Positions 34,633 through 46,275 of a stretch of DNA of 64,000 nt are shown here, in pieces; within the stretch, counting starts at the first letter, position 1; each line of letters begins with the position of its first letter. Position numbers and translations under genes: made by a program. Under the pieces are notes generated by a model. That model ran no database searches, had not been told where the DNA came from, and worked only from the letters and a program-made list of their open reading frames with translations. Origin of the DNA: Quercus robur (lineage: Eukaryota > Streptophyta > Magnoliopsida > Fagales > Fagaceae); the NCBI RefSeq assembly GCF_932294415.1, contig NC_065537.1, forward strand, positions 51,194,302-51,258,301. Direction: 5' to 3'.

Positions 34633-36168
34633 GGGTGAGTTTGGTTCAGCTTTTTGTAAAAGTGCATAATGAAAAAGTGGAGTTTTCAAAAAGTGCATTT
34701 TCAAAAAGCTAAGTATTTAGTAAAAGCTGTTAAAAAGTGCTTTTTGAAAAAGTTGAGTGTTTGGCTAACACTTATAAAAGTGTCAGTTTGAGAGATAAAT
34801 TACAAAAAATGACAATGTATATATAAGAGCATCTCTAGTAGGTTAGAAAAATTTTTGTACTATTTGGACAATCAACAGTGACATTTATCTTTTGCCTATC
34901 AACTTTTTTAATTTTTATTTTGTAATCAAATTTATTCTTTTTTAATATTTATTTATTCTTTTTCTATTCATTCTCAACAATTATATTTTTCAACAAAAAG
35001 TGTTACACCCACAATATTTTTTGCAATACTTTCACAAGAATCATAACAAAATCTTATATGAAAAGTTGTTACTAATTCTAATTTGAACCCATTACTGAAA
35101 TTATATTTTTACTCATTAATATTAGCTAATTACTTAAAATTTATTGTGAAAATATTGTAAAAATATTGTGGTAATATTTTTAAATTATGATTTCTAATTC
35201 TTTGCCTTTCTTTCATCCATACGTTTCCTTTTCCTTTTTTTTTTTTTTTTTTTTCTCTTGCATTTTGTCCACCACACACATATACCATTGTCCACATCCT
35301 CTCATTTTTCTTTTTCTTTACTTCCACTTTCCAGAAGCTCCTCATTCTTTCCTCTCTTTTTTTCCTTTACTTCCACTTGATTCCAGAAGCTCTCCAGCTC
35401 TCTCAATTTCTTCTCTCTTTTTTTTTTTTCTTTTCCACTTGATTCCAGAAGCTCTCCGGCTCTCTCAATTACTTGAATCAATCAAAGAACAGAGAAATCA
35501 AAACAACCCATACCCATGAGAAATCAACCCAAAGAACAGAGAAATCATAACCAACCCATACCCATGAGAAATCAACCCAAAGAACACACAGAAAAATCAT
35601 TACCCAAAACACAAATCACAATCCAAAACTACAGAAATCAAATAGCACGTCCACAAATCCAAGATTTATGAGACCAAAAGAGATAGAACACTAAAAACAA
35701 AAATAGCGATACCCAAACCCACGGCCAAACAACCATAAACATGTAGAAAGACAGAAAGAAAGAAGAAGAAGAGGAAGACGAAGAAAGACAAAGCAGAGAG
35801 ACTAACCACGGAGAGGGCAGAGCAGAGAGAAGAGATGGGAGGCGTGAGAGGAGATTCGTGCAAAGGGAGAGCAGAGAGATGAGATGAGGGGCGTGAGGCT
35901 TCAGGCGTTGAGAGAATTGATGAATTTTATGGGTATTTTCGTAATTCATCATCAGCTAACGGTAACAGTTCAAACGCGCAGTGCGCGTTTTGATTTATGG
36001 ACCTCTTGAGGTCCATAAATTTTGCGCGTTTAGACCGCGTTTTTTGCCTATGCCCAAAACACAACTTTTATCAAAAAGTTGTGTTTTGGGCTGAGCCAAA
36101 CGCAATTTTCCTTCAGCTTTTTGTAATATGGGCTTTTTGAGCTCCTAAAAGTGCAAACAAACACACAC
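34633..36168. mobile_element. Tourist/Harbinger-like element (1.5 kb, composite)
   Basis: The left end GGGTGAGTTTGG and the complement of the right end GTGTGTGTTTG are similar imperfect inverted termini, flanked by TAA (34630-34632 and 36169-36171). The paralogous copy at 32583-32585 has a single TAA empty site. The interior holds AT-rich sequence (34828-35180), a CT-rich stretch with two imperfect copies of CCACTTGATTCCAGAAGCTC, short repeats of CCCATACCCATGAGAAATC, and a set of palindromes near the right end. No transposase was recognised. Confidence 0.78.
35972..36090. repeat. three consecutive perfect hairpins
   Basis: AAACGCGCA/TGCGCGTTT arms (35972-35980, 35982-35990); ATTTATGGACCTC/GAGGTCCATAAAT (35993-36005, 36008-36020); and a 17-bp stem starting CCCAAAACACAAC (36053-36069, 36074-36090). 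All are near the right end of the Tourist-like element. Confidence 0.9.
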
Positions 36169-36379
36169 TAAATGTAATGGCCTTTGAGTGCTTCACTTTA
36201 TATCAACCTATTTTGTGTAAATAATGGGGTATTGATTGTGAAGATTGATCCGAATAGAGAAGGATAATGGGCTATGTCGCTATGAAGCCTAATTCATACT
36301 GAAGCCCATTTTATGCAGTAAAACAATCTGTTGGACCAGTGTTAAGTTGATAAGTGAATGGACTCGGGCCTACTTGATC

Positions 36380-37600
36380 AAAGTGGATTGTTTGGGCTTC
36401 TTTTGATAGCCCAATGAAGACCTCCTAAGAGGAAATTAAATCCTATCCATTTTACTTGAAATGAGTTGAATCTAATTTACTATTTAAAAATTATTTTTTG
36501 AATTAATATTGTATAAAATACTATTTCAATTAAAATTTTGAATAAAATGGCAATAGAAACATCTTTAAATTTTCAATATTAATTTAAAATTTTCTGTTTG
36601 ATAATTATCACATGGAAATAAGCTTTTACTAATACAACAGTCGCGTATTCATATTATCCTTAACAAAACTAGAAATATTTTTAAGGAAAGTTATGAAAAT
36701 TTTAGAATTGATATTTAATAACTTATTTGAATAGTAATTCATTTCTTACCATTCATGTTTTATTGACAAGGCAATAAAAGTTACAAATTAGTTAATAAAT
36801 ATTGAGTTTTTTTTTTTTTGGTTGAGAAACAAACACACACACTTAAGGAAGAGGGAACATAGTTCTAACATAAAGGTATACTACAAACTCCACTCAAAAG
36901 TCATTATAACTTTTAAAGGAGAGTGTGACAAGTTATACTACACACAACGCATTCTTTTAAGTAATGTGGGACAATTGCCCTTTTTTTAGAAACAAACAAA
37001 CACACACCCACACACAAGGGAGAGAGAAATGTGTTTTGACCCAAAAACACACTAGAAACTCTATTCAAAAGTCATGTTAGCTTTTAAGGGAGGGTGGAAT
37101 AAATGTTGAGTTAATATGTGTAGTTTACTCTATTGATAGACTATCAAGTTACATGAAATATAAGCAATAATTTCATTAATTTACAAAATTTTAAGAAACT
37201 TTTAGTCTTGCTGAAATGATAAAAAATATTTTTAAAGGTACCTAAACACAATGTTTGTAACTATCACATTATAATTAAGTGATTTTATATTTGTAAATTG
37301 ATAAGTCATATGTTACACATATAATAGCATAATATGGATTTATAATCCCAAGCGAAAACGGTTTCGCTACTAGTTATTTTAGTACAACTTATAATAGAGG
37401 GAAATGTAAAAAGAAAAAGTAGTATTAAAATTTAAAATATCAATACAAAATATGAGATATTGAGACACAAAAATAAAACAAATTTTTTTTCTTTTTTTTG
37501 GGCTAAATGATAATATCATTGAGAAGAAAACCACACAAACAAGTAAACCAACCCTTTAAATTTTTTAAAACATAAGAACAGAGATTCTCTCAATTTTCAA
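36380..37600. other. AT-rich spacer
   Basis: No supported gene. Two imperfect copies of a ~190-bp segment (around 36825-36960 and 36990-37100) share GAAACAAACACACAC, AACTC(C/T)A(C/T)TCAAAAGTCAT and TTTTAA(A)GG(A/G)AG. Confidence 0.55.
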
Positions 37601-37619
37601 AAGCAGAAAATTTTCCCTC

Positions 37620-38021
37620 GTGAAAAGAAAGTGGTTTTCCTTACCACAAAAACAGGCAGATTCAATTCAAGAAAAGGGTCCATTGCCTCCGTTCGTCTCT
37701 GCCGTGACATTTCGTTCCAGAAGTCCCTCCGTTACCCTCTGTTTGTTTCTCTGTTTCTATTTTGTGTGTAGTGTGTGTATGCATGTTTCTTTTTCTGCTT
37801 CTTGCTTTATTTTTGTTGTTTTCTTGGAGAATGATGAAATGGGTTTGTCGTGGTTTTCTTTTTTCTCAAATGGGTTTTTAATTTTGAAATGCTTTAAGAA
37901 AACATTTTTCTTGGAAATTCAAGAAAAGGGTTTGAAGATTTTCTCTGGTGAGGGGGTTTTCCATGCCGCCGCTGGCACGGAAGTCGAGGCCGATGATGCC
38001 TATGTCAGAGAAGAAGGTTAA
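37620..38021 (+). other. possible first exon of an unidentified gene
   Basis: Open for 133 codons. A T/C-rich leader-like stretch is followed by a GC-richer piece at 37963-38018 that could instead be read from an ATG as MPPLARKSRPMMPMSEKK before GTTAATG, a possible splice donor. GC content rises sharply here relative to its surroundings, as in a real plant first exon. I found no matching downstream exon and no family. Confidence 0.25.
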
Positions 38022-38530
38022 TGTTTTTTTTTTTTTTTTTTGGTGCTTTCATATGGTTTAGACTAATGTTCTTTTTTGGATTCTGATTTGTTTGAATTGA
38101 ATAGCAAGTTCCTGTTGATTTGGTTCTTGTTTGTAATGAAAAACTTCTTTTTGGATTTTCTTTGGTCTCTTGCTTTTTGGAATTTCCTGGTTCTTGAATG
38201 TTATTGATTTTTATTAACTAGACTTTTGAATTTTGTATACTTTTGAATACCTTTCTTGGTTTTTTATTCTAATTGGTGTGGAATATCCTTTCAAATGTAT
38301 ACGGACTTGAATTAATTTCCATGTTCCTGTTGTTTTAAAAGATTTTTCATTTATTTTCTATGTTTCTCCTCTGAAATTTGTCTCATATTATAATTATATC
38401 CCAACAGTGACTTCAGTGTTGGGGATCTTGCCAATGATCTTGCCTTCCACCACTGATCTTTTTTGCATTTAAGTTGATTTTTTTGATTGTGGGTGATGGT
38501 GGTTATGTGGGAAGCAATAGTGTTGTTGGT

Positions 38531-38840
38531 GGGGAAAAAATTGCCAAACACACTACTCCTGGGAAAAAATTAGGCGCGTGAGTCTGTTTTTGAAAGTCGA
38601 GTTTGGCAAACTTGACTTTGGGCTAGAAAACAGACACTATAGTGGCGTTTTTTAGTGGCTATAGCAGCGTTTATATAAAACGCCACTATAGGGAACCTAT
38701 AGTGGCGTTTGTCAGTATTCAGCCCAAAGTCGAGTTTGCCAAACTCGACTTTCAAAAACAGTCTAACTAACTAAATAAGTTTGAACGCGTGCTGTCCGGC
38801 TAAAATTTTTCAGAATTTTCACTGTTTGGCAAATTTTGCC
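38531..38840. mobile_element. foldback MITE with nested palindromes
   Basis: The outer imperfect termini (GGGGAAAAAATTGCCAAACA and TGTTTGGCAAATTTTGCC) are complementary. Inside is a 44-bp inverted repeat (38581-38624 and 38721-38764) with only two mismatches by eye. Its right arm itself contains a perfect palindrome, AAAGTCGAGTTTG-C-CAAACTCGACTTT (38726-38752). The loop holds CTATAGTGGCGTTT in both orientations (38637, 38677 and 38696). Confidence 0.85.
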
Positions 38841-39732
38841 TGGAGTGGAGATGATCTATGGGTTTAAATTGGTAGTGATGAAGATAGGTTCTAGATTTTG
38901 ATGTTAACATGTGGCAGTGGTAGGTGAAGTAGATGGGTGGTGTTGGTCAAAACGCAAAGAGCTTTGCTTTGAGAAAAAGAAAAAGGAAGTCATATCCAAA
39001 CTCCAATCCTTTCATGCAGCAGACATTGAAAAAGATATATTATGTCCCTTAATATGACATCTTATTTGTCAAAAGGGGATTTGAAGTATGTTGTTTTAAA
39101 ATTTTCCTGAATTCACTGTATGTTATGGATTTCTCTTAAGATCCACACAAGAGGCATCCAAATTAAAGACCTAAAAGAAGGTGAAAAACCTGATACCTAA
39201 TATCTGTAACCAATAGGAAATCCAAAGATAAATTTCCATCTATGTGAATTGAAATTGTATTGATTACATTTCATCAAACATGTGGAGTGCTCAGCATTTA
39301 TAATATGAATGTATGCATGCATGTAACTTTTAATTTTTCTGTAGTAGGTAAATCGTCAGTTTCTATTTTTGCAATTTGTTCATTTCTTATAAATTTCCTT
39401 TCCCATTAGGAAAAGATTTTGTGCTTCCAATGACCAGAAAATAGAGGTCTTTTGAGATTCTAATGCTTTTATTTTGGTGAGTGAATAGTCATTATAAAAA
39501 ATGAAAGTAAAGCTAAATAGTCATTATAAAAAATGAAAGTAGAGCTACCCGAATAAATGGTACATGTACACAGGCAAAGCTACAAGCAGTCTAGAAAGCA
39601 TTTGATTCTAATGCTTTTATTCTTAAGTATTGGACTTACTGGCTCATTCATTGTGCATTCAAATGACATTAATATGCACACATTTGTGCTTAATAACCTA
39701 CTTGATGTGTGTGTGTGTGTGTACTTTTCCAG
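38841..39732. other. spacer
   Basis: No supported gene. A short direct duplication of AAATAGTCATTATAAAAAATGAAAGTA lies near 39486-39541, and a (TG)n run at 39706-39722 directly precedes the ALDH6 fragment. Confidence 0.5.
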
Positions 39733-40721
39733 GGGCTGCTGTAATGCTTGCAGAGTTGGCTGTAGAGGCTGATTTGCCTAATGGTGTCTTAAATATAGTT
39801 CATGGCAGCAATGTAAGCCTTCTAATAATTGTTTATCAGATTTTGTTCACTCTATTAATACCTTCCTTGAGCATGGGTATATGCAATTGATCTTTACTTT
39901 AAAGCCATCAGTTTTTCCAATTGAATACTTTACAAAATTGTGTACTTCTCTTTGGTCTATCATATGCCATATGAGGAACATGGTTTTATCTTCATGCTCA
40001 ACCAAACTTGTTTGATTTTGATGCTTTTATGATGCTATCTGCCTTATCACAAATGGATTTGTTTTTCTTTTTCTATCATCTTTTAGCTTTTCACTTTCTT
40101 GACTTGGGACAGGAAATTGTTAATGCTATTTGTGATGATGATGATGTTAAAGCTATCTCATTTGCTGGTCTGAATGTGGTAAGTTATTCCTTAGTGTTGA
40201 CAATGATACAAGTTGCAATTTATCACTTCTATTTGGAGTTTTTTGTTCTTTCTTCATTGATAAAACAGTATGTCATTTGATTTAGGCACATCTGACAATG
40301 AGCAACATGGTTGTTTTAGGCTGGTAATCTTGACATTGTTGTTGGTCATACCATAGGTCTTTTACTTCATTGCTGTTGATCAGTTATTGATTTATTGTTC
40401 AAAGGCAGGCACTTACGTATATGCAAGAGCATCAGCAAAAGGGAAGCGTATCCAGGTACTATTCATGCATATGCTTTGGTAACAAGCCTAAAGTTTCTCA
40501 AGCATTGTGGTTGCTGTTTTATTAATGCAGTGGTTGAAGTCTATGAAAATTGGCTGCCTGAATGTTGTCTTCAGTCCAATGTTGGAGCAAAAAATCATGC
40601 AGTTGTCATGCCTGATGCAAGCATGGATGCCACTTCAAATGCACTAGTTGCTGCTGGTTTCGGTGCTGCAGGACAAAAGTGCACGGCACTTAGCATAGTT
40701 GTTTTAAGAAAATGTATCTGA
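39733..40721 (+). pseudogene. methylmalonate-semialdehyde dehydrogenase (ALDH6) fragment
   Basis: Four consecutive exons of an ALDH6B2-like gene: 39733-39812, 40113-40178, 40405-40455 and 40575-40721. Splice sites are intact and phases compatible. They encode LAELAVEADLPNGVLNIVHG, NAICDDDDVKAISFAG, YARASAKGKRIQ and SNVGAKNHAVVMPDA. The last reaches GFGAAGQKC, which includes the catalytic Cys of aldehyde dehydrogenases, and then a TGA. The full mitochondrial enzyme is about 500 residues or more and acts in valine and thymine breakdown; here only about 105 codons remain, with neither the N-terminal NAD-binding start nor the C-terminal half. Retained introns show a DNA-level copy rather than retroposition. 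It could still be transcribed, but a working enzyme is not possible. Confidence 0.88.
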
Positions 40722-40863
40722 ACTGTGCTGATCATATAGATTTTAGAGATCAAAACCTTTCTTTGATAGTTTTATGTTTGAAGATTACCCATCTGGAATT
40801 TTTGTTATTTTCCATTCTGTATTGATTATATATATTATTAAATGTTTGTTTCTCCAACTGCAG

Positions 40864-41040
40864 TTGATAGACAAGGATCCAAGCAAGGCAATTTCCCTGT
40901 TCTGGTCTGCCATAAATGCAATTGTGATGAAACGATTGGATTAATATGATGAGGCAATTGAGGCTATCAAATCTTTTCGTCTTCTCTGCCCTTATGATTC
41001 TCAGGAATCTCTTTGCAATATGTTAGTTGAACTCTACAAG
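40864..41040 (+). pseudogene. POLLENLESS3-like (TPR) exon fragment
   Basis: One exon between a CTGCAG acceptor and an AAG|GTAAAA donor, read in one frame as LIDKDPSKAISLFWSAINA, then DEAIEAIKSFRLLCPYDSQ. This matches the conserved TPR-containing core of the POLLENLESS3/MS5/SDI family. An in-frame TAA interrupts it near 40942, and about 13 residues normally between INA and VMK are missing. It directly follows the ALDH6 fragment on the same strand, although the two families are unrelated. Confidence 0.82.
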
Positions 41041-41699
41041 GTAAAACTTAAACCAGTTTTATCCAATAAATAGTTTCTTATTTTTTACTTGCCATTCTTT
41101 GTCATTTGCCATTTAGCTAGTTACTTATATTTCATCACCTTTGAAAGGTTAGTTGGGGGAAATGCTTGTATCAACTATAAAGGTTTACGGATAAGATACT
41201 AGATCTTGTTGGTGTAGAGATGGGAAACATATGATTCATAACATGATGTGATTGAATGTAATTAAGCTTACTGGAAATTATAAGTTGACACCTATTTATC
41301 TCTTTTATTAAAAAAAAGTTGACACCAATTTATATAATGCTTACTGTTGTTGTAACCTTTTTGGTCTTGATGATCTGTTAAAACTTAAAAGTAAGCAATG
41401 AATAACAGAAAATTTGAATCCTGTAGTCATTATTACTAAAAAAGAATGCCGAAAATGAAAATTCCAAATGACTGTGATTGTTGAACTTTATTTTATTTTT
41501 CATTTTTAATTTCAGAATTGGATACCTTAATGTCTATTGTTGGGAGTGGAATTGATCTTTAAGGTTGTGATTGGATGAAGAATTGAGAAATTTTTAGAAT
41601 TTCCGAATTGAAGGGATTTAAATTGATGGGAATTTTAATCTCATTGATCTAAATCTCTATTGTTTAGATAAGTATAATTAAGAATTTAGAAATTAGAGT

Positions 41700-41925
41700 A
41701 GTATAATCTTTTCAATGATGATGGTAGGCAGTGATTTGGTGATGATGGTAGTATGGTGGAGGATATTATGGCAAGTGGCAGAGGTAGCAACACGTGATGG
41801 TGGTGGCATTGGTGGTGGTGGTAGCATTGACTGTGGTGGTGATGGTATTGGCATTAGCAACGGCAGTGGTAATGATGTGAAAAGCAATGGTGGGTTGTTT
41901 AAGATAATTATGGTGGTAGAAATTT
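41700..41925 (+). repeat. GGT/GAT-rich low-complexity tract
   Basis: Irregular GGTGGTGGC, GATGATGG and ATTGGC repeats. The surrounding 41565-42180 region has GGAATTT/AAATTCC segments in inverted orientation and may be a MITE into which the tract expanded. Open frames across it are composition artefacts. Confidence 0.6.
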
Positions 41926-42412
41926 GAACAATGACAGCTTCTTCCACGATTTTTTCATTTGGGGCTTTGTACATTCCTCCATGGAATTTGAACTTGGGCT
42001 ATGGATATTTGAAAAGCAAGTTCACTCTATTGTTAAAGCAAACAAGGGAAAACAATGTTGGAAATTCCAAAATTGCAACCGAGTAAAATCCTACATAAGA
42101 ATCTCTCATTATTAAAATTCCAACTCTGAAAGTAACTAGACCTAAAAGAACAACCTTCAACACCACTACCACCATTGTTATATGTTTCAACTCACCATAA
42201 TACTATCAGCCATACCACTCTGGCCCTACTGCCTTTATCATATGTCTGTACGCCACCTCTTAACTGCCACATCAATTCCCTTTTGCCACCACCTCTTAGC
42301 AGCCCAATTAGAGAAAATGCATGTGTTCTGCACTTATCTTTCACCATTGCATAATACCAACCCAGCAGAACTCATCCATTAGTTATGTGAATTAATTGAG
42401 TTTCAGCTAAAA

Positions 42413-42955
42413 ATGTCTTCTCAGTCCTCACTGAAAAAAATTTCCAGGTCATGGCCACAAGGGGAGCAATTTCTAGTTATATGGGCAGTTCCTCAGCTTC
42501 ATGATATTGATGAATTAGCAAAGAAGGTTGATCCCTCAATAAAAGGAGCATGTCCTATGAAGTTGTTATTACGTTTTGCTTATATTATTTCCTCATGTGT
42601 AGAGGGGAGGTATTTCTGCACACTTAGTATACGGGGTGTTTCTGGAAATTTTTAAAGTTCTGTATGAACTATTTGGCGTGCTGTCTGTACTTTCTCCTCG
42701 CCTTTGAATTCTCCACTATTGTTTTTGTCTAGGAGAAACAGATAATTTTTTTTTTTTTTGGGCATGAAAATTGCAATTCCCTCTAGGTGAACAAGTTAAA
42801 TCAAACACTTTCATCATAATTTTGCGTTTAATTTAGCTGTAAATTAAAAACTTCTTTGTTTGCCTAGAGCTATAAGTCACCTAATATCCATTCTTTTGCA
42901 GCAAGAGCCAGAATTCAGGCCATCCATGTCTGAAATTGTCCAAAAACTCTTATGA
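42413..42955 (+). pseudogene. STRUBBELIG-receptor-family kinase, C-terminal fragment
   Basis: Two exons of the end of an SRF-type leucine-rich-repeat receptor-like kinase. The first reads [20 protein letters not shown], then [12 protein letters not shown] and [10 protein letters not shown] (to about 42600). After an intron, 42902-42955 reads QEPEFRPSMSEIVQKLL and then TGA. These are subdomains X-XI of the kinase. SRF proteins are atypical plasma-membrane kinases of tissue morphogenesis signalling. The catalytic part is absent here. It lies on the same strand as the ALDH6 and POLLENLESS3-like fragments. Confidence 0.85.
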
Positions 42956-43474
42956 ATGATTTAGATGGATCCTTTTAAATGAGGAATTATCTTAATTAGG
43001 AAATGAGATGGAACCGTTCAAATGAGGAATTATCTTAATTAGGAAATGAGTACAACTACGATAGGTATCAGCTAAAGAGGAGCATGCAGTGGTTGCAAAT
43101 TTGTTATTATAGTTGCTTTCTAGAGGGAAGTATCTACATAACTGAAGCCTCTTAACATAATTTACAACTCATTACTTCTTATCGGCATGAAGGTGCTAAT
43201 GTAATTGTTTTATGACTATTTTGTGAATACTGCTTAGCTAGTAATTATTTATTGTGTAGAAATGTTTAAGACTCAATTTTGTGTTCAATTTTATATATTA
43301 TATATCTATCTGTTTGACTCTGTCCATGTTAAGCTGGCTTGAGCAATATGGCTTGTGTTCAGTTTGGTGTTGATGACCAATTTGAGCTATCTGGCTTGCT
43401 TGACTGTAATTGATAGGAATGTGCGCTAAACAATTCTGGTTTTCAAGTCCCTTGAAAGGTTTATATGAGCTAAT

Positions 43475-43730
43475 TTGAATGCTCCTATGAAGTTGTTATC
43501 ATGTTTCGCTGATATTTTTTTCCTTATGTGTACAGGTGAGGTACTCTGCACACTTAGTATACGGGATGGTTCTGGAATTTTTTAAAGTTCTGTATGAACT
43601 ATTTGGCATGCTCTGTACTTTTTCCTGGCCTTTGAATTCTCCACTATTGTTTTTGTCTAGGAGAAACAGATATATATATATATATATATATTTGCATGAG
43701 AATTGCAATTCCCTCTTGGTGCACAAGTAG
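43475..43730 (+). repeat. second partial copy of the SRF fragment and its intron
   Basis: Repeats 42550-42785 with moderate divergence (shared: CTATGAAGTTGTTA, CACACTTAGTATACGG, TTTAAAGTTCTGTATGAACT, TTGAATTCTCCACTATTG). It covers the end of the first SRF exon and part of the intron, and acquired a (TA)n run at 43672-43690. Confidence 0.85.
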
Positions 43731-43739
43731 CATTTTTTG

Positions 43740-45680
43740 TTCCATTGGATTAGATTTGCTAATGAAGTAGCATGGTTTAAAGTCAAAGCAATTGTAAACT
43801 CTTTTTCTTAAGTTAGAATTAATCTACTCTATCTTTTTTCTTCTTTAAGGTTGTCAAATATCTTTACTTGAATTAAACCCCTCTCTTGTATGTTATTGGT
43901 TCAAAGTTTAATATTTCTTTATGATGCTCTAACCTATCAGATTTTATGTTTTGTTAGCTCCTGTAGCCCTCTGTTGATGTTCAATTGAGACTGGTGGAAA
44001 TAGTAAAGATTTCTCATTATTTATGCATATGTCCACTTGCTTTGATGGTTGTCATGTTCCTAATTAGCTGTTGATTTATATTCATGCATATATATTCATA
44101 TTCTATTGATTTTGTTTTACATAATAGTATAATTAAGATTGATTTACACATGAAATCATTTATCCTTTTAAATGTTTTATGATGCTTTTGAGTCTAGAGT
44201 TTGACAGGACTTGAAATAAATTGAAATTGTAGTGTTTATGAAAATATATTGAAACAATGCCTTAGTTGGTCATTATGTTCTGAATTAGTTGTTGAATCTA
44301 ATTAGTTGATTCAGATTCATGCAATGCATATTTATATTCTATTGATTCCATTATATAGTTAAGATTGATTTACACATGATATCATTTCTCCTTTTTAAAG
44401 TTATATAATCCTTATGACCTTTTGGATTCATGTGTGCATCTAATCTGCATTATGGATGACAGAATTGGTTGTTGAGACAAGATGCTGTGTGAATTAAATG
44501 TCCACTTAGAAGTGATTAGCAAACAGAATCCTACCTCTTGGCAAGATGTGGCAGGTGCCTCAGTCTACTGCAAACATATGAAACACCATTGTGAGGAAGC
44601 ACATCCCCAAGACACTTAATTTAATATGTGGTAGATGTGTTACAGCATGTCTAACTAATGTTAATGACATTCGAATTGCCATATGTTCCTCTTCAACAAT
44701 CTTATGTTGTATTTCTTTGATCACTAGGTATATTGTAAACTTCTTTGTGCAAGATTGAAATTAGTTCTTCGACAGTTGGTGACAGAAAATCTAAAGTTAT
44801 TTTTACTGAAACGTAAATCTGAGCCCATCAGTCCATGAAGTGATTATGGTTTTGTCTAAACAACCTAAGGCCGTATTTAAACATGTTCTCATTAGCCCAT
44901 TATCAAACCCAGCTTGCTAGAGGCACTGTAGGTTTTGTGAATTGGATAGAGGAAATTCCTTTTATTATTGAGCATGTTTTAGCTCAATACATCATGTTTT
45001 TATCCTCTTCTAAATGAATTTTCAATTTTTTCGCAAATTAAAAAAAAAAAAAAAAAAGTTTCAAGAAATTGAAAATTTTTAATCTGACAAAAACTATATT
45101 ACCAAAAAAATTAATGTTTACTTTAATTGTTTTAATCATCTATCATAATTTTTTATTTTAATATAAGACTTGTACACTATAGCTTCTTTATCATATGGCT
45201 TAAATTTGAAAATAATAGGAACCAAATTAATTGCTATCAAAATGTAAGGGTCAAATTGACACTAACAACAAAATGTAAGGACTGAAATTGTATTTACCAA
45301 AAAATTATGAAAAATGTTTGTAACTTAATTGCAGTCACTTCTTTCACAAATAGACCAGTTAATACTGTATTATTTCAAGAGAACTGCACATACATCATAA
45401 TAGTAGGTCCATCATTGCCTTCGTGAGTAAAAACAACTTAGAAGGCTCAGCCAAACCCCACCTTCTAGCCCAAACATTTAACATAATTTGTTTAAAAAAA
45501 AAGGCAATGCCCGGTGTTTTAGTCCTAGAAAAGCAGGATCCTAGTTGGATACCATCCTAATTTCAGCATTTTAGTGGCTGCTCTCATGGTTGCCAAGATA
45601 GTGGGAAGGGTAAAAGTTTTTTATGTTGGAGTCTTTTGGGGTTGGAAAATGAGTGTGAAATCTATTTCTTGACAACATAA
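43740..45680. other. spacer with diverged duplications
   Basis: No supported gene. Related ~150-bp segments occur at about 44040-44180 and 44270-44400 (both contain ATTCATGCA, ATATTCTATTGATT and AAGATTGATTTACACATGA). The segment 44795-45050 recurs in diverged form at about 47300-47540. Confidence 0.6.
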
Positions 45681-45683
45681 TGG

Positions 45684-45872
45684 AAGATGATTAAAGTTTT
45701 GTGCTACTCAATTTACCGCAATTGTGCAGGATATGTGATGAAACCTTTTTGGTGGTGAATAGAAATATGTGACAAAGAGATTGAATGACTGATTCCTATG
45801 AAAATGTATTGAATTGCACGCCTTCTAGTTGACTCCATGGTTTTGCTGATAAGAGACCCTAGAAATGAAGTG

Positions 45873-45908
<36 letters not shown>

Positions 45909-46275
45909 AGATAGTTACAATATGACTACTAAGCTTGCAGCTCGAACTCTTGCCTTCCTACACCTCTAAGCACTTTGTGCATGGGGGGTGCTAAAATTCC
46001 TATGAAAGATGATTAAAGTTTTGTGCTACTCAATTTACCGCAGCTGTGCAGGATATGTGATGAAACCTTTCTGGTGGTGAATAGAAATATGTGACAAAGA
46101 GATTGAATGACTGATTCCTATGAAAATGTATTGAATTGCACGCCTTCTAGTTGACTCCATGGTTTTGCTGATAAGACACCCTAGAAATGAAGTGCAATTT
46201 TTTTTTTTTTTTTTTTTTTTTGAGATAGTTACAATATGACTACTAAGCTTGCAGCTCAAACTCTTGCCTTCACAA
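45684..46275 (+). repeat. ~322-bp tandem duplication with poly(T)
   Basis: Two copies beginning AAGATGATTAAAGTTTTGTG at 45684 and 46006. They are nearly identical across ~235 bp and include a poly(T) tract of different length in each copy, followed by GAGATAGTTACAATATGAC. Confidence 0.92.

Larger units (their letters stand above)
31981..36373 (+). repeat. tandem segmental duplication, second copy inflated by insertions
   Basis: Copy A is 31981-32777 (797 bp). Copy B is 32778-36373. Both share, in order, ACAATTTAATCAATTATTCTGG, GATAATGAGTGCTTTACC, GTGCACACTTAGCTG, AACATTTTGAGACCAACATT, AGATGCTCTAA and GATAAGTGAATGGAC. Copy B is longer because a Helitron and a Tourist-like element inserted into it. 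No gene is apparent in either copy. Confidence 0.9.

Noticed and set aside
35638-35952. 104-codon minus-strand frame with a hydrophobic stretch
   Set aside because: Lies within the Tourist-like element; the hydrophobic part is a translated CT/GA-rich tract.
38570-38755. 61-codon minus-strand frame
   Set aside because: Falls entirely within the foldback element's inverted repeats.
41693-41974. 93-codon minus-strand frame rich in Pro
   Set aside because: Translation of the GGT/GAT low-complexity tract.
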